Below are positions 43,301 to 46,619 of a stretch of 64,000 nucleotides of DNA, in pieces. Positions within the stretch are counted from its first letter, which is position 1. Every line of letters begins with the position of its first letter. The translations under genes and the position numbers were made by a program. The stretch comes from Tethya wilhelma. Taxonomy: Eukaryota > Porifera > Demospongiae > Tethyida > Tethyidae. The notes beneath the pieces were generated by a model. The model saw nothing but the letters and a program-made list of their open reading frames with translations. It was not told where the DNA came from and did not search any database. Location: the NCBI GenBank assembly GCA_964030475.1, contig CAXIPT010000063.1, positions 45,669 through 109,668 of the forward strand, read 5' to 3'.

Positions 43301-44876
43301 CCTTGGTAACATAAGCCTCAATTCGCGTGCGTGCATATAGTTATTACATAATTACATAAATTCATGAGTAGGGAACAGCTGTGATGTCACAATGTGGAGT
43401 ACTAAATAATGGAAGCATACTGGTTTTCATAAACTCTAATAAATGTGAGTACTTTTGTAATTTAAATTATGCTAACCCTTTTTTTGTATGTTTTTCAAGA
43501 TAACAACTAGTTCTAAGCAAAAAAATATGAAAACTAAAAATATTGCTCTCTTGCTCAAGAGCACTGTACAAGCAAAAAAAAAACAATGCTGCACAGTATA
43601 TGTAGCTCTGGCACAGGCCTATAGGCAATGAAGCACAGTATATGTAGCTCTGGCACAGGCCTATAGGCAATGAAGCACAGTATATGTAGCTCTGGCACAG
43701 GCCAGCATCTCTAGCAGAAGCAGTCTCTCCATGTTTACTTGCTTAATACCTGCCAAGTCTTCAAATGTTAGGTATTTCAGTTCTCTATCATTACATCCAT
43801 CAAGGTAGGCAAAGTTTTGTCTTTTCCTTTGAGTTTATAGTTGTATATCTACATGCAGCCTCCACTGACCAAAACATTACAATACCAGCAAAGTTGAACT
43901 ACTGCCACAGTGCCCCATCTAATACCAATTAAAGTCACTTACTATTATAACATCATCAAGAATTTATGTTCCATAATCATGTACCTTGCACACTATTGTG
44001 TTTTGTTCCACTTTCAACAGGTACTACTGGCTTTTCTTGACTAGTCTCTGGGATAGGCTGTCCATTCATTTCCATAGTAGATACTGACATAGATGAAAGA
44101 GGAGCACCTATACACAATCAAATACAAAATAATATTTGTGCCTCTAGCCTTACAATCAAGTGCACTTTACAACAAATAAATAACTATAGAAGTCTTCAAG
44201 CTCATGTAAACCAGGACTTACTACATTACAGGCATATACTATAATCACTCTCAATACAAGCCTGAAATTACACAAACACTCAAGCATGTACAATCCATTT
44301 TACAAGATCAACTAAATGTTTGTTACCATTAACTTTAGTAGCAGCAGGTTTTTGGCAGTACTTTTTTTCCAATGAGTCTGCTAGTCCATTCTTATTTACA
44401 GTTGATGCTCGCAAACACTCCAAAATGGACTCCCAACAAATCGGTGTTTTGGTATTCCCATCCAACCAGTACCCCAGCATCTCACTAAGTCGGCGATCAA
44501 CAGATGAAAACTTGTCTTCAAAAGCACTGAGTTCAGAGAGCGGAATTTCTAATTGAACTCCAATTTCATGCCACTTGTCCTTTGCTGAACTCAACTCTGT
44601 AGTCAGTGTTGCTATGTTAAGCTGATCTATAGGGCATTTATAGAACATTTACGGTGCATCAATCAATAGTAGTACTGTATGCAGAGGTTTAACTTAACCT
44701 GTATTAGGTCCAGGGTTTCTCTCCACATCTCCAGCTAGTAGAAGGAGCATTGCCAATAGCACTAGAGTGAACAGCTGGAGGAAGAATGAGACCGCTACCA
44801 TAATGACATCACAGGTAGTAGGAAGAGTCTGTTCATCTCGTTTCACAGAGGAAAATAATGAGGTATGAAGACGCAT
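1234..44876 (-). CDS. 2A-signal / Death domain / multi-ankyrin gene (gene span, 3' end outside window)
   Basis: This span is a 40-exon minus-strand gene model built from conserved GT-AG junctions with consistent phases. Translated order: residues 1-59 hydrophobic signal-like segment with a 2A motif at 44-57; 60-159 Death domain; 160-200 polar linker; 201-454 unidentified domain; 455-1611 ankyrin repeats in four blocks (455-619, 620-847, 848-1117, 1118-1611). The first three introns are phase 1 and all later ones phase 0. Death domains make homotypic contacts in innate immune and apoptotic signalling, and ankyrin arrays bind proteins, so a sensor or scaffold role is an inference. No stop codon is seen; the last exon ends in a donor. 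The model could also be two or more genes, but no stop or new start separates the blocks. Two duplicated stretches may be haplotype artefacts. Confidence 0.75.
1598..1696 (-). CDS. Ankyrin exon, block 4 repeat 14
   Basis: Thirty-three codons, phase 0 at both ends. The core MTPLILACGLERTDIVQMLL followed by EHGADPN fits the ankyrin consensus. Helix 1 carries GLER instead of the usual QNGH turn. Confidence 0.88.
1697..2845. other. Intron, no recognised element
   Basis: AT-rich sequence between two ankyrin exons. Several short overlapping open frames occur on both strands around 2007-2539, but none has plausible splice sites or domain content. I see no RNA gene and no clear repeat. Confidence 0.6.
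2846..2944 (-). CDS. Ankyrin exon, block 4 repeat 13
   Basis: Thirty-three codons with core GRTALIQACQNGKTDVVKVL, acceptor ACAG, donor GTACTA. It lies only 62 bp from the next ankyrin exon. Confidence 0.9.
3007..3105 (-). CDS. Ankyrin exon, block 4 repeat 12
   Basis: Thirty-three codons starting DGWTALMSASQQGYTDIVKL, with acceptor TTAG and donor GTAAAG. The DGWTALMxAS start is shared by many repeats of this block. Confidence 0.92.
3106..4281. other. Intron with dispersed element B
   Basis: From about 3171 the sequence begins CAGTACGGTAGTACTGGG and matches 35101 onwards and, inverted, about 38470-39336. It is a non-coding interspersed repeat several hundred bases long. The rest has no recognised feature. 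Confidence 0.55.
4282..4380 (-). CDS. Ankyrin exon, block 4 repeat 11
   Basis: Thirty-three codons starting DGWTSLMAASQEGNKDVVEF with acceptor CTAG and donor GTATAA. The repeat ends ADIDSMTM, an unusual final turn lacking the usual K. Confidence 0.9.
5303..5401 (-). CDS. Ankyrin exon, block 4 repeat 10 (DR1 copy 1)
   Basis: Thirty-three codons starting KGWSALISASQNGHLGVVKC, then LLDNGADPNTSTL. Acceptor ACAG and donor GTGAGT are intact. It encodes the same protein sequence as 7496-7594. Confidence 0.9.
5402..6393. other. Intron inside DR1 copy 1
   Basis: No gene is seen. Positions 6186-6230 (GCTCCCCTTTCCTGGAGCC and flanks) match the arms of the GCCTCGTTCCCAGGCT repeat family also seen near 13210, 15951, 32455 and 36804. 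Confidence 0.5.
6394..6492 (-). CDS. Ankyrin exon, block 4 repeat 9 (DR1 copy 1)
   Basis: Thirty-three codons starting NGRTALIQASQNGHTDVVKL, acceptor TCAG, donor GTATAG. It is identical in protein sequence to 8586-8684. Confidence 0.9.
6493..7495. other. Intron with N at 6788 and unique spacer between DR1 copies
   Basis: The single N at 6788 interrupts sequence that continues in copy 2 past 8998. Positions 6789-7198 are not part of the duplication. No exon is recognised. Confidence 0.6.
7496..7594 (-). CDS. Ankyrin exon, block 4 repeat 8 (DR1 copy 2)
   Basis: Duplicate of 5303-5401 with intact acceptor and GTGAGT donor, and the same encoded 33 residues. Confidence 0.88.
8586..8684 (-). CDS. 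Ankyrin exon, block 4 repeat 7 (DR1 copy 2)
   Basis: Duplicate of 6394-6492, encoding the same 33 residues with the same splice sites. Confidence 0.88.
8829..9320. mobile_element. Non-autonomous inverted-repeat element
   Basis: Left end CTCAATATAATGTTCCCGTT and right end near AACAGAAACTTTATATTGAG are imperfect inverted repeats. A longer relative lies at 24632-25250. The open frame 8937-9170 inside it is not supported as a gene. Confidence 0.55.
9261..10110. repeat. Tandem duplication of about 431 bp
   Basis: Sequence from TATGCATGCCGTGTTTCTG at 9261 recurs at 9692 with about 95% identity by eye over some 400 bp. It begins with the right end of the inverted-repeat element. Entirely intronic. 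Confidence 0.8.
10166..10264 (-). CDS. Ankyrin exon, block 4 repeat 6
   Basis: Thirty-three codons starting EGWTALMAASQQGHADTVKL then LLIHGVDPNAKLN. Acceptor TCAG and donor GTAAGT. Confidence 0.92.
10265..11250. other. Intron with foldback repeat
   Basis: Positions about 10490-10965 form a foldback: GTGCCCAGCCTCCCC at the left and CCTGGGAATGAGGCTG at the right, with further inverted matches (CATAGCCTGCTATAACC / GGTTAGCAGGTTATGAA) inside. A degenerate short tandem array of GTACACC-like units follows at 10975-11200. Confidence 0.5.
11251..11349 (-). CDS. Ankyrin exon, block 4 repeat 5
   Basis: Thirty-three codons starting IGWTAVISACQQGNTEIVEL, acceptor TTAAG, donor GTTAAA. Confidence 0.9.
11583..11681 (-). 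CDS. Ankyrin exon, block 4 repeat 4
   Basis: Thirty-three codons starting IGYTALMIAAQEGNKELVEL, then LIEYNVNPNVKSE. Acceptor TTAG, donor GTAAGA. Confidence 0.9.
11682..12369. other. Intron, nothing recognised
   Basis: AT-rich, no exon or clear repeat family seen. Confidence 0.5.
12370..12468 (-). CDS. Ankyrin exon, block 4 repeat 3
   Basis: Thirty-three codons starting DGWTALMAASLNGRSDIAKL, ending NVDQTNM. Acceptor ATAG, donor GTTAGT. Confidence 0.92.
12898..13107. mobile_element. Palindromic MITE, ACCGTATAGCGGG family, copy 1
   Basis: Near-perfect inverted termini (ACCGTATAGCGGGAAATTTT and its complement) bounded by TA dinucleotides suggest a TA target duplication. Further copies are at 23001-23195 and 26984-27195, with diverged relatives near 20270, 46877 and 54273. 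All clear copies sit in introns of the same gene. Confidence 0.75.
13108..14292. other. Intron, repeat fragments only
   Basis: Positions 13210-13300 match the GCCTCGTTCCC foldback family. No exon is seen in the rest. Confidence 0.5.
14293..14391 (-). CDS. Ankyrin exon, block 4 repeat 2 (TPL type)
   Basis: Thirty-three codons starting HKHTPLVLAASTGHLEIAKL and ending DPSEEDK. The xxTPLxxAA start right after a capping repeat is shared with the second repeats of the other three blocks (25774, 33322, 39520). Acceptor GCAG, donor GTATTT. Confidence 0.9.
14392..17360. other. Large intron made of dispersed repeats
   Basis: Positions about 14816-15420 are a repeat also present at 33680-34170 (shared strings such as GGGTCGAATTTGCGA and ATCGTGATCGCGA). 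N is at 15651. Positions 15652-15735 match element B. Positions 15951-16650 are a foldback with GCCTCGTTTCCAGGC at the left and GGCCTAGGAACGAGG at the right. No exon is recognised. Confidence 0.6.
17361..17453 (-). CDS. Ankyrin capping exon, start of block 4
   Basis: Thirty-one codons starting LRILAACSNGNIDKVQELLK and ending PTDFDSTQ. This matches the capping repeats at 25947, 34246 and 40636: short, lacking the TALM motif, with AC.NGN.DKV and a terminal DFD. It marks the start of an ankyrin block. Confidence 0.85.
17909..17956 (-). CDS. Small linker exon between ankyrin blocks 3 and 4
   Basis: A 48-bp open exon (AGVSGTLETKAKHGNM) with TAG acceptor and GTGATA donor, phase 0 at both ends, so it fits the frame. 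It has no ankyrin features. It could be an intron accident, but exact phase fit and position between blocks support it. Confidence 0.5.
18023..18100 (-). CDS. Shortened ankyrin exon, last repeat of block 3
   Basis: Only 26 codons: KGFTALDIATQDDVLDLLLT then HNSVLN. Compared with its neighbours it lacks about seven residues around the inter-helix loop (no GH/GN turn). Acceptor ATAG and donor GTAAGA are good and the phase is preserved. Confidence 0.72.
18101..18955. other. Intron, repeat fragments
   Basis: Positions about 18120-18330 and 18450-18660 are partial inverted copies of each other (TGTAGGAATGGGCAGTGCTG versus CAGCACTGCCCATTCCTACA), a foldback element. No exon. Confidence 0.5.
18956..19054 (-). 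CDS. Ankyrin exon, block 3 repeat 7
   Basis: Thirty-three codons starting DGVTALMLASGVGNTEIVEL, ending ADTSAKAN. Acceptor TTAG, donor GTTAGT. Confidence 0.9.
19077..19633. mobile_element. TTAA-flanked MITE (piggyBac-like target)
   Basis: The element is bounded on both sides by TTAA, with 13-bp inverted termini AGGCGCTCTCTCA and TGAGAGAGCACCT (one mismatch). TTAA duplications are typical of piggyBac-type transposition. No transposase is present, so it would be non-autonomous. The open frames inside (19129-19410 and 19353-19592) are not supported as genes. Confidence 0.75.
19759..19857 (-). CDS. Ankyrin exon, block 3 repeat 6
   Basis: Thirty-three codons starting KCRTALLQASQCGSVDCVKL, rich in Cys for this family. 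Acceptor ATAG, donor GTCATT. Confidence 0.88.
19858..22130. other. Intron, mostly featureless
   Basis: Positions 20270-20400 resemble a decayed ACCGTAT-family MITE arm. About 21460-21800 includes a unique-looking stretch (GGGACAGTTCCGCTTTTTGA). No exon or RNA gene is recognised. Confidence 0.5.
22131..22229 (-). CDS. Ankyrin exon, block 3 repeat 5
   Basis: Thirty-three codons starting ETLTPLIIACEKGAADIVEL, ending KVNAVSK. Acceptor TTAG, donor GTAAAT. Confidence 0.9.
22230..23346. other. Intron with one MITE
   Basis: Only the palindromic element at 23001-23195 is recognised. Confidence 0.5.
23001..23195. mobile_element. Palindromic MITE, ACCGTATAGCGGG family, copy 2
   Basis: Termini ACCATATAGCGGGAAATTTT and the complement of ACCGTATAGCGGGAAATTTT, with TA at both outer edges. 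The interior aligns with 12898-13107. Confidence 0.75.
23347..23445 (-). CDS. Ankyrin exon, block 3 repeat 4
   Basis: Thirty-three codons starting HGISPLMMAIMKDRRDIVEM, ending VDVDAKTK. Acceptor TTAG, donor GTATAA. Confidence 0.9.
23924..24022 (-). CDS. Ankyrin exon, block 3 repeat 3
   Basis: Thirty-three codons starting DGWTPLILAIQEGRTDIIQM, ending NVNLQNK. Acceptor ATAG, donor GTGAAT. Confidence 0.92.
24023..25773. other. Intron with two repeats
   Basis: Contains the inverted-repeat element 24632-25250 and, at about 25450-25750, a direct repeat of 37744-37980 (shared TTGGAAAGAGCTTG). No exon. Confidence 0.55.
24632..25250. mobile_element. Non-autonomous inverted-repeat element, long copy
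   Basis: Left end TAGCCCTCAATATAAAGTTC and right end the complement of TAGCCCGCAATATAAATTTT form terminal inverted repeats. The interior aligns with 8829-9320. No transposase is visible. Confidence 0.6.
25774..25875 (-). CDS. Ankyrin exon, block 3 repeat 2 (TPL type)
   Basis: Thirty-four codons starting YDNTPLGMAIGNGHAEVAQV and ending DVNGKDK. Close in form to 39520-39621 (xNDTPLGAAAKHGH...DINGTDK). Acceptor ACAG, donor GTAATT. Confidence 0.92.
25947..26033 (-). CDS. Ankyrin capping exon, start of block 3
   Basis: Twenty-nine codons starting VLLLAACSQGDINSVLDIVE and ending ADFDFSE. Same type as the other block-opening repeats. Acceptor GCAG, donor GTACCA. Confidence 0.88.
26034..26516. other. 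Intron, nothing recognised
   Basis: No exon, repeat family or RNA gene seen. Confidence 0.5.
26517..26615 (-). CDS. Ankyrin exon, block 2 repeat 7
   Basis: Thirty-three codons starting IGFTSLMLATSRGHTAIVKI, ending ADVDAKNK. Acceptor TCAG, donor GTAAGT. Confidence 0.92.
26616..28616. other. Intron with MITE and start of DR2
   Basis: Holds the palindromic MITE at 26984-27195, the DR2 copy 1 start at 27432, a palindromic element at 27798-28072, an AT microsatellite near 28078-28100, and part of the TTGGGGCGAGC-type dispersed repeat near 28115-28280. No exon before 28617. Confidence 0.55.
26984..27195. mobile_element. Palindromic MITE, ACCGTATAGCGGG family, copy 3
   Basis: Same inverted termini and TA edges as the copies at 12898 and 23001, in the opposite internal orientation. 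Confidence 0.75.
27432..29300. repeat. Tandem duplication DR2, copy 1 (one ankyrin exon)
   Basis: A 1869-bp unit starting AGTTCTAAAATTTCACGTG is followed directly, with no spacer, by an almost identical 1867-bp unit (29301-31167). The only difference I see is one AT step in a microsatellite. Confidence 0.95.
28617..28715 (-). CDS. Ankyrin exon, block 2 repeat 6 (DR2 copy 1)
   Basis: Thirty-three codons starting IGRTALMLASFDGNLDIVEM, ending ADVNARTK. Acceptor GTAG, donor GTAAAT. Confidence 0.92.
29301..31167. repeat. Tandem duplication DR2, copy 2
   Basis: Abuts copy 1 exactly, so a head-to-tail duplication. If real it is very recent. It includes the intact exon 30484-30582. Confidence 0.95.
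30484..30582 (-). CDS. Ankyrin exon, block 2 repeat 5 (DR2 copy 2)
   Basis: Nucleotide-identical duplicate of 28617-28715 with the same splice sites, adding one repeat in frame. Confidence 0.9.
31399..31497 (-). CDS. Ankyrin exon, block 2 repeat 4
   Basis: Thirty-three codons starting DGFTALMLATAKGEPRVVEL, ending DVNTANE. Acceptor TTAG, donor GTAAGA. Confidence 0.92.
31498..32738. other. Intron with tRNA-like repeat
   Basis: A poly-T run at about 31783-31808 is followed by the tRNA-like segment at 31938-32013. Positions 32455-32510 carry a GGGAACGAGGCTA foldback fragment. No exon. Confidence 0.5.
31938..32013 (-). repeat. tRNA-derived SINE-like segment
   Basis: On the minus strand, an A-box-like TGGTGGCTTG and a B box GTTCGAGTCC are about 45 bp apart, with matching TGGC/GCCA ends. 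Spacing suits a pol III promoter, but cloverleaf pairing looks poor, so a tRNA-derived SINE is more likely than a working tRNA. Confidence 0.4.
32739..32840 (-). CDS. Ankyrin exon, block 2 repeat 3
   Basis: Thirty-four codons starting SGRTALMIAAQEGTVDVMEV, ending ADVDLKSTE, one residue longer than usual at the end. Acceptor ACAG, donor GTACAT. Confidence 0.9.
32841..33321. other. Intron, nothing firm
   Basis: AT-rich. The stretch 33180-33320 resembles 34850-34985 (shared AAAACC.G...GGC.C and TAAACCG-type strings), a diverged repeat. Confidence 0.4.
33322..33420 (-). CDS. Ankyrin exon, block 2 repeat 2 (TPL type)
   Basis: Thirty-three codons starting HAMTPLTAAAKHGHTHVVQL, ending DVDGRDK. Acceptor CCAG, donor GTAACC. 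Confidence 0.92.
33421..34245. other. Intron with dispersed repeat
   Basis: Positions 33680-34170 are a second copy of the repeat at 14816-15420. No exon. Confidence 0.6.
34246..34332 (-). CDS. Ankyrin capping exon, start of block 2
   Basis: Twenty-nine codons starting ILLLRFCKEGNVDKVEQLLS and ending TDLDYSK. Same type as 25947 and 40636. Acceptor TTAG, donor GTACAA. Confidence 0.87.
35371..35907 (-). repeat. tRNA-Ala-like SINE, tandemly repeated
   Basis: On the minus strand, 35490-35414 reads like a tRNA: D arm GTGC/GCAC, anticodon loop CTAGCAA (AGC, Ala), T arm with box B GGTTCGATTCC. The acceptor stem and part of the anticodon stem are imperfect. An 87-bp stretch (35371-35457) recurs at 35821-35907, ending at the anticodon loop. 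This fits a tRNA-derived SINE within element B. Confidence 0.6.
36371..36632. repeat. Palindromic dispersed element, copy near 36.5 kb
   Basis: Arms CATTGGAAATGTAATGAGAC and complement, as at 931-1180. Confidence 0.65.
36662..36757 (-). CDS. Ankyrin exon, block 1 repeat 5
   Basis: Thirty-two codons starting RGRTALFFAQKEQNLEIAEL, ending ETNPNK, one residue short of the norm. Acceptor ACAG, donor GTATAC. Confidence 0.88.
36804..37457. mobile_element. Foldback element, GCCTCG...GAAAGG family
   Basis: Left arm GCCTCGCTCCCCTTTGACC and right arm ...GGTCAAAGGGGAGCCTGGGGACGAGGC are inverted repeats about 50 bp long, enclosing non-coding sequence. Fragments recur at 436, 6186, 8378, 13210, 15951 and 32455. 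Confidence 0.65.
37458..38052. other. Intron, one repeat
   Basis: Positions 37744-37980 match 25450-25750 in the same orientation. No exon. Confidence 0.5.
38053..38151 (-). CDS. Ankyrin exon, block 1 repeat 4
   Basis: Thirty-three codons starting NGSTALMWASGKGRSEIVRL, ending EVNLTNE. Acceptor TCAG, donor GTAAGC. Confidence 0.92.
38152..39350. repeat. Intron filled by inverted copy of element B
   Basis: About 38470-39336 is the reverse complement of the type seen at 3171-3900 and 35101 onward, ending at CAGTACTACCGTACTGGG. Confidence 0.55.
39351..39449 (-). CDS. Ankyrin exon, block 1 repeat 3
   Basis: Thirty-three codons starting DGRTALMLASLNGKTDVVEL, ending HVNIQHK. Acceptor GTAG, donor GTGAAC. 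Confidence 0.92.
39520..39621 (-). CDS. Ankyrin exon, block 1 repeat 2 (TPL type)
   Basis: Thirty-four codons starting FNDTPLGAAAKHGHIDLVRR, ending DINGTDK. Acceptor ATAG, donor GTATTA. Confidence 0.92.
39828..40432. repeat. Dispersed element A, copy 1
   Basis: Runs from GCATAAGCCTCGGCGCACTC to CACCGAGGCTTAAT and includes GGCGTGGCCTCGAAGCTAAG. Other copies are at 45655-46415, 55489-55835 (5' part) and 54614-54858 (inverted 3' part). Non-coding. Confidence 0.65.
40636..40734 (-). CDS. Ankyrin capping exon, start of block 1
   Basis: Thirty-three codons starting DQLLKACEEGNFDTAMEKLM and ending DFDFSQ. It is the first ankyrin-type exon after the globular domain and the model for the other block-opening repeats. 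Acceptor GCAG, donor GTAAAA. Confidence 0.88.
40837..41597 (-). CDS. Exon 4: unidentified ~250-residue domain (residues 201-454)
   Basis: The longest exon of the gene, 761 bp, phase 1 at its start (acceptor TTAG) and phase 0 at its donor GTTAGT. It encodes a mostly helical-looking soluble domain with Trp/Tyr-rich motifs such as LWNYRHYGPLVNVVNSYF, SGFNATTKIVDYI and RSIADIFLLPSL. No signal or membrane segment. The weak match I recall is to uncharacterised domains beside ankyrin repeats in invertebrate proteins; I cannot name it. A second in-frame acceptor seven bases inside would break the phase with exon 3, so the longer form is preferred. Confidence 0.85.
42546..43566. mobile_element. TA-flanked non-autonomous element with identified empty site
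   Basis: Inverted termini about 30 bp long begin CAGTGCTCCTGAGCAAGAGA and CAGTGCTCTTGAGCAAGAGA. TA flanks both ends. A related repeat near 56640 reads straight across the site (GGAAGACGTACAAGC when reversed), giving an empty-site comparison. TA duplication suggests a Tc1/mariner-type mechanism. No transposase ORF is seen. Confidence 0.75.
43591..43702. repeat. 42-bp tandem repeat, about 2.7 copies
   Basis: The unit begins GCACAGTATATGTAGCTCTG and restarts at 43633 and 43675. It lies in intron 3. Confidence 0.9.
43985..44107 (-). CDS. Exon 3: polar linker (residues 160-200)
   Basis: A 123-bp exon, phase 1 at both ends, encoding a Ser/Pro/Glu-rich stretch such as PIPETSQEKPVVPVESG. It has no domain features and looks like a flexible linker between the Death domain and the exon 4 domain. 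Acceptor ATAG, donor GTACAT. Joining with exons 2 and 4 keeps the frame open. Confidence 0.82.
44327..44626 (-). CDS. Exon 2: Death domain (residues 60-159)
   Basis: A 300-bp exon, phase 1 at both ends. The translation shows the Death-domain pattern: AKDKWHEIGVQLEIP (helices 1-2), LSAFEDKF, RRLSEMLGYWLDG (helix 4), CWESILECLRA (helix 5) and LADSLEKKY (helix 6). Death domains bind other Death domains in immune and apoptotic complexes. The unusually close 72-bp intron separates it from the 2A exon. CARD or DED membership is less likely because of the W..ig..L.i / R..eML..WL signature. Confidence 0.9.
44699..44876 (-). CDS. Exon 1: signal-like segment with 2A ribosome-skipping motif
   Basis: Encodes 59 residues plus one base (phase 1 donor, CAG|GTTAAG). 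The ATG at 44876 is the first in frame after a stop at 44901-44903. Residues about 24-48 are strongly hydrophobic (MVAVSFFLQLFTLVLLAMLL), followed at once by LLLLAGDVERNPGP (residues 44-57). This is the full D(V/I)ExNPGP 2A consensus, at which ribosomes release the chain after Gly56 and restart at Pro57. Skipping would free the signal and leave a cytosolic Death/ankyrin protein; failure to skip would send the fusion to the secretory pathway. That dual targeting has been reported for sea-urchin NLR-type 2A signals; here it is inference. Confidence 0.88.
44706..44747 (-). promoter_or_regulatory. 2A-like translational recoding site
   Basis: Codons for LLLLAGDVERNPGP lie here. The Gly codon GGA is at 44709-44711 and the final Pro codon CCT at 44706-44708. 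The motif alone matches experimentally active 2A sequences; activity here is untested. Confidence 0.85.
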
Positions 44877-45654
44877 CAAGATGACTGGACATAATAAAAA
44901 TTATGAAGAAATTTCATTAGTAAAGTGGGCAGCTAAGGATGAAGAGAGAGCATTCCTTTATACCTTTATTTTCCATCTCTACAATTTTGAATTGGTTTCC
45001 GGTATGTGGTGGCAAACACTTCAGAAAAGCTATGAATATGTGTATAAATATGAGTGCGAATAAGTATGAGAAACCTATATTATTGACCACACAGCACAGA
45101 TTGCACACAACAAGATTTTAGCTGTTTCAGTGTGAGCAAGAGTTTTAGTCAACTTAAAGTCTATATGCTAAAGAACATGTACACATTTTAAAACAGAGAA
45201 CAAATATTATCTATGAGGGAAAGACATTGCTTTCTTGAAGTTTTCTCAAGTTTATTTGAAGCACCGAAGAATCTTTACAGAGTCTTGAAAGGCACCGATG
45301 GTCATATTGCCCTTATTTTCCTCTTTCTCTGTATATTAATTGCCCTTGGTTTTCCCTTTGCTCACGTTTCTTCACATTACACATGGTGAAAAATGTATTA
45401 ATAGTAACTCTTACAAAAACAGTGATTACACTGCCCCCAGTCTAAAATATATTGCTTTGACAAGTATTACTAACATGACATTACATCACAGAACTTTTGC
45501 CTGGGTCCCCTACACAGCCAAATACTCTACTAATATACTGACCAATAACCACAGAATAGATCTGGAAACTAGGAGAGGGTTACTCTCAGTCTGTTATATT
45601 ACAGTGAGCTAATTCTTTGCAGTTTATCAGTGTACAGCTTCAGTACTAGCTGAA
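44877..45654. other. 5' flank of the 2A/Death/ankyrin gene
   Basis: Presumed promoter and 5' UTR region. I see no convincing TATA box or exon. The open frames 44881-45121 and 45340-45612 lack domain content or splice support. Confidence 0.4.
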
Positions 45655-46251
45655 ATAAAGGCAACAATAGTGCACAAGCTTCGGCACACTCTGTCACTTG
45701 CAACTTGTGGTGAAGCAGCACAGACAATGAACCAGATCATGAGCAATGCTATGATTATATCAGCTGTTGTCAGATGCTACTGAGCAAACCTATGGGCTAT
45801 CTAAATATGTAACATCAGTACTTGGTGACCATGCAGCTTACCTAGCTGAGTACGTAGCTGGAAGCATATGGAAGTTCACTGGTAAACACACTGAGTGTAA
45901 GCTCAGAATTTTAGCTTGCAACCAATTGAGTTATTTACCTGTGCGAGCAGCTAAGCCACCTGAGCCAAGCATATCACATCCAGAGGCTGAGAGCCAGAGC
46001 TCGGTCATCTGAAGCACATCCAGTCCAACTGTATTTCTAGATAATGCACACTATACGAGGGGCGTGATTGATGGGTGTGGTTTCAAAGGTAAGCGTTCAG
46101 AGAAGCACAAAAGCCTCGTATCTCAGAAACTACAGTGTCTTGCAAGATTCTACAAAACCATTTTAAAGATAATTTCGATTCATGAACGTAAGTACCTTCA
46201 GCTTGGAACATGGAGCTGCCATTTTTCACATTATCTTGTAACAGACAGACG

Positions 46252-46327
<76 letters not shown>

Positions 46328-46415
46328 TACACACACACACATACACACACACACACACACACAAAACGACTAGATCATAATCCTCTGCACGTGATACTCA
46401 TGTGCCGAGGTTTAA
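45655..46415. repeat. Dispersed element A, copy 2, with CA microsatellite
   Basis: Aligns with 39828-40432. A (CA)n tract with ATACAC interruptions occupies about 46247-46362 and accounts for the His/Thr and Val/Cys-rich spurious frames there. Confidence 0.7.
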
Positions 46416-46536
46416 TAAGATCTTAAGATATATTAACTTATTGCTCTTTCAAGGAACAATGAACACGCAAAAAATTTAGTTATCTTTTGCATTTGCATTA
46501 TTAATAATTATTGGTTTCAGCTCTTTCCTATTTCAT

Positions 46537-46619
46537 TTAGGCATCATTATTAATTTGAATAAGCATAATAGGATTACCAACCCCACATTGACGATATGAC
46601 TCATAAGACATAGATCGAT
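46537..46619 (-). CDS. Terminal exon of unknown gene
   Basis: Begins after acceptor ATAG in phase 1. The junction-completed Asp leads into RSMSYESYRQCGVGNPIMLI and the frame ends with TAA at 46537-46539. Support comes from the phase match with the preceding exon. Confidence 0.5.

Larger units (their letters stand above)
41598..43984. other. Intron 3, filled with a nested transposon
   Basis: From about 42238 the sequence is the reverse complement of 56640-56960, and 43770-43880 is the reverse complement of 51390-51490. A TA-flanked element (42546-43566) is inserted inside. No exon is recognised. Confidence 0.6.

Noticed and set aside
43467..43670. Frame with a repeated LCQSYIYCA segment
   Set aside because: The repeat is the 42-bp tandem array in an intron, and the frame crosses the end of a transposon.
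46064..46426. Long His/Thr-rich plus-strand and Val/Cys-rich minus-strand frames
   Set aside because: Created by the CA microsatellite inside dispersed element A.
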